Origin: Puniceicoccales bacterium
Lineage (GTDB): Bacteria > Verrucomicrobiota > Verrucomicrobiae > Opitutales > LL51
Reading direction: 5' to 3'
DNA: 6,395 bases
Assembly (NCBI GenBank): GCA_031283485.1
Contig: JAITBR010000103.1
Location: forward strand, 1-6,395
Position numbers and translations under genes: made by a program. This document shows, piece after piece, positions 5,924 through 6,395 of this stretch (position 1 is its first letter; the number at the start of each line of letters is the position of its first letter). Under the pieces are notes generated by a model. The model was not told the DNA's origin, made no database searches, and saw only the letters and a program-made list of their open reading frames with translations.

Positions 5924-6395
5924 ATGAAAAAAAGGATTCTAAGTACCGTCATCCTCTGGGTAACTTTGATGGCGACTCTGGGGTGTTTTGGGCTGTTTGG
6001 TTGCCTGGTTTTGCTGATCACAGCATCGGCATTTACTCAATGGGAATTTTACAAATTGGTGCAACTGGCTGGTTATAAACCATTTACAGCACTTGGGTCC
6101 GCATGCGGAATAGCAATGCAGTTGCAATGCTGGCATTCGCATCCATACGTAGCAAACTCGGGAGAAAGCCTAGTTGTAGCGGCGACCATCGTAGCGTGTC
6201 GCGCGCTCGCTGAACGCTCAGTGGCAGCCATGCGTAAATCGCTTGTTCCAACTTTACTCGGAATTGCGTATGTGCCATTCACATTCACATTCCCCATAAC
6301 ATTTACCGGTGAAATGCGCATCCTATATGAAATCCCAACGGCTACTACGCTTCATACATTACTCCTATTAGTAGCAATTGCGAAGTTCAAGGATG
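5924..6395 (+). CDS. cdsA: Phosphatidate cytidylyltransferase, 5' part cut by the window edge
   Basis: Integral membrane enzyme that makes CDP-diacylglycerol from phosphatidate and CTP for phospholipid synthesis. Reading from the ATG at 5924 gives 157 codons open to the window end; the last base begins the next codon. The N-terminus is KKR followed by a long hydrophobic stretch (about 5-37, one or two membrane helices), then WEFYKL (40-45). Further hydrophobic segments are near 83-96, 107-127 (with PTLLGIAYVPF) and 143-153. The family's mid-protein segment begins at AIAKFKD (151-157). The C-terminal half, with the CdsA signature, lies outside the window, so the call rests on the N-terminal pattern and the uppS-cdsA order, which is common in bacteria. 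The gap to uppS is two bases and the genes are surely co-transcribed. Confidence 0.87.
   Translation, partial: MKKRILSTVILWVTLMATLGCFGLFGCLVLLITASAFTQWEFYKLVQLAGYKPFTALGSACGIAMQLQCWHSHPYVANSGESLVVAATIVACRALAERSVAAMRKSLVPTLLGIAYVPFTFTFPITFTGEMRILYEIPTATTLHTLLLLVAIAKFKD

Noticed and set aside
5848..6321. Several 60-80-codon frames on both strands over the end of uppS and over cdsA
   Set aside because: They overlap the uppS end and the open cdsA frame, which has the strong Shine-Dalgarno; they are shadows of membrane-protein codon composition.

Overview
The window is bacterial chromosome carrying mostly housekeeping genes and one large unrecognised gene. The best guess for the source is a member of the Verrucomicrobiota, near Opitutae. 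That rests on recalled similarity of the EF-P N-terminus and loop (MASPTDIRKG, RTQGRQAGF) and of the partial CdsA; no search was run, so the placement is tentative. Base composition looks moderately AT-rich and even across the window. I see no insertion sequence, integrase, CRISPR array or phage gene.

Layout, left to right. (1) 103-1818, minus: a 571-residue protein I do not recognise. It has no signal peptide or clear membrane span. It ends in two tandem 46-residue proline-rich repeats. (2) 1819-1987: an AT-rich divergent intergenic region with a perfect 9+9 bp inverted repeat and a 10-bp palindrome. (3) 1988-3612, plus: folP-folB-folK, three overlapping genes for consecutive steps of dihydropteroate synthesis. 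(4) 3613-3704: a short convergent gap with a small hairpin. (5) 3705-4885, minus: clpP followed by efp, 17 bp apart. (6) 4886-5096: a divergent promoter region. (7) 5097-5921, plus: a complete tRNA-Leu(CAG) with encoded CCA, then uppS only 29 nt later with no terminator between. (8) 5924 to the window end, plus: the first 157 codons of cdsA, cut off by the edge.

How the genes work together. FolB makes 6-hydroxymethyl-dihydropterin from dihydroneopterin, FolK pyrophosphorylates it, and FolP joins it to p-aminobenzoate to give dihydropteroate. UppS makes the C55 lipid carrier for peptidoglycan and other envelope glycans, and CdsA makes CDP-diacylglycerol for phospholipids; the uppS-cdsA pair is a common envelope cluster. 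ClpP and EF-P act in proteolysis and translation.

Points worth a second look: the unknown protein and the selection pattern in its repeats; arginine rather than lysine at the EF-P modification site; substitutions at usually invariant positions in UppS and FolP; and the tRNA-uppS arrangement.
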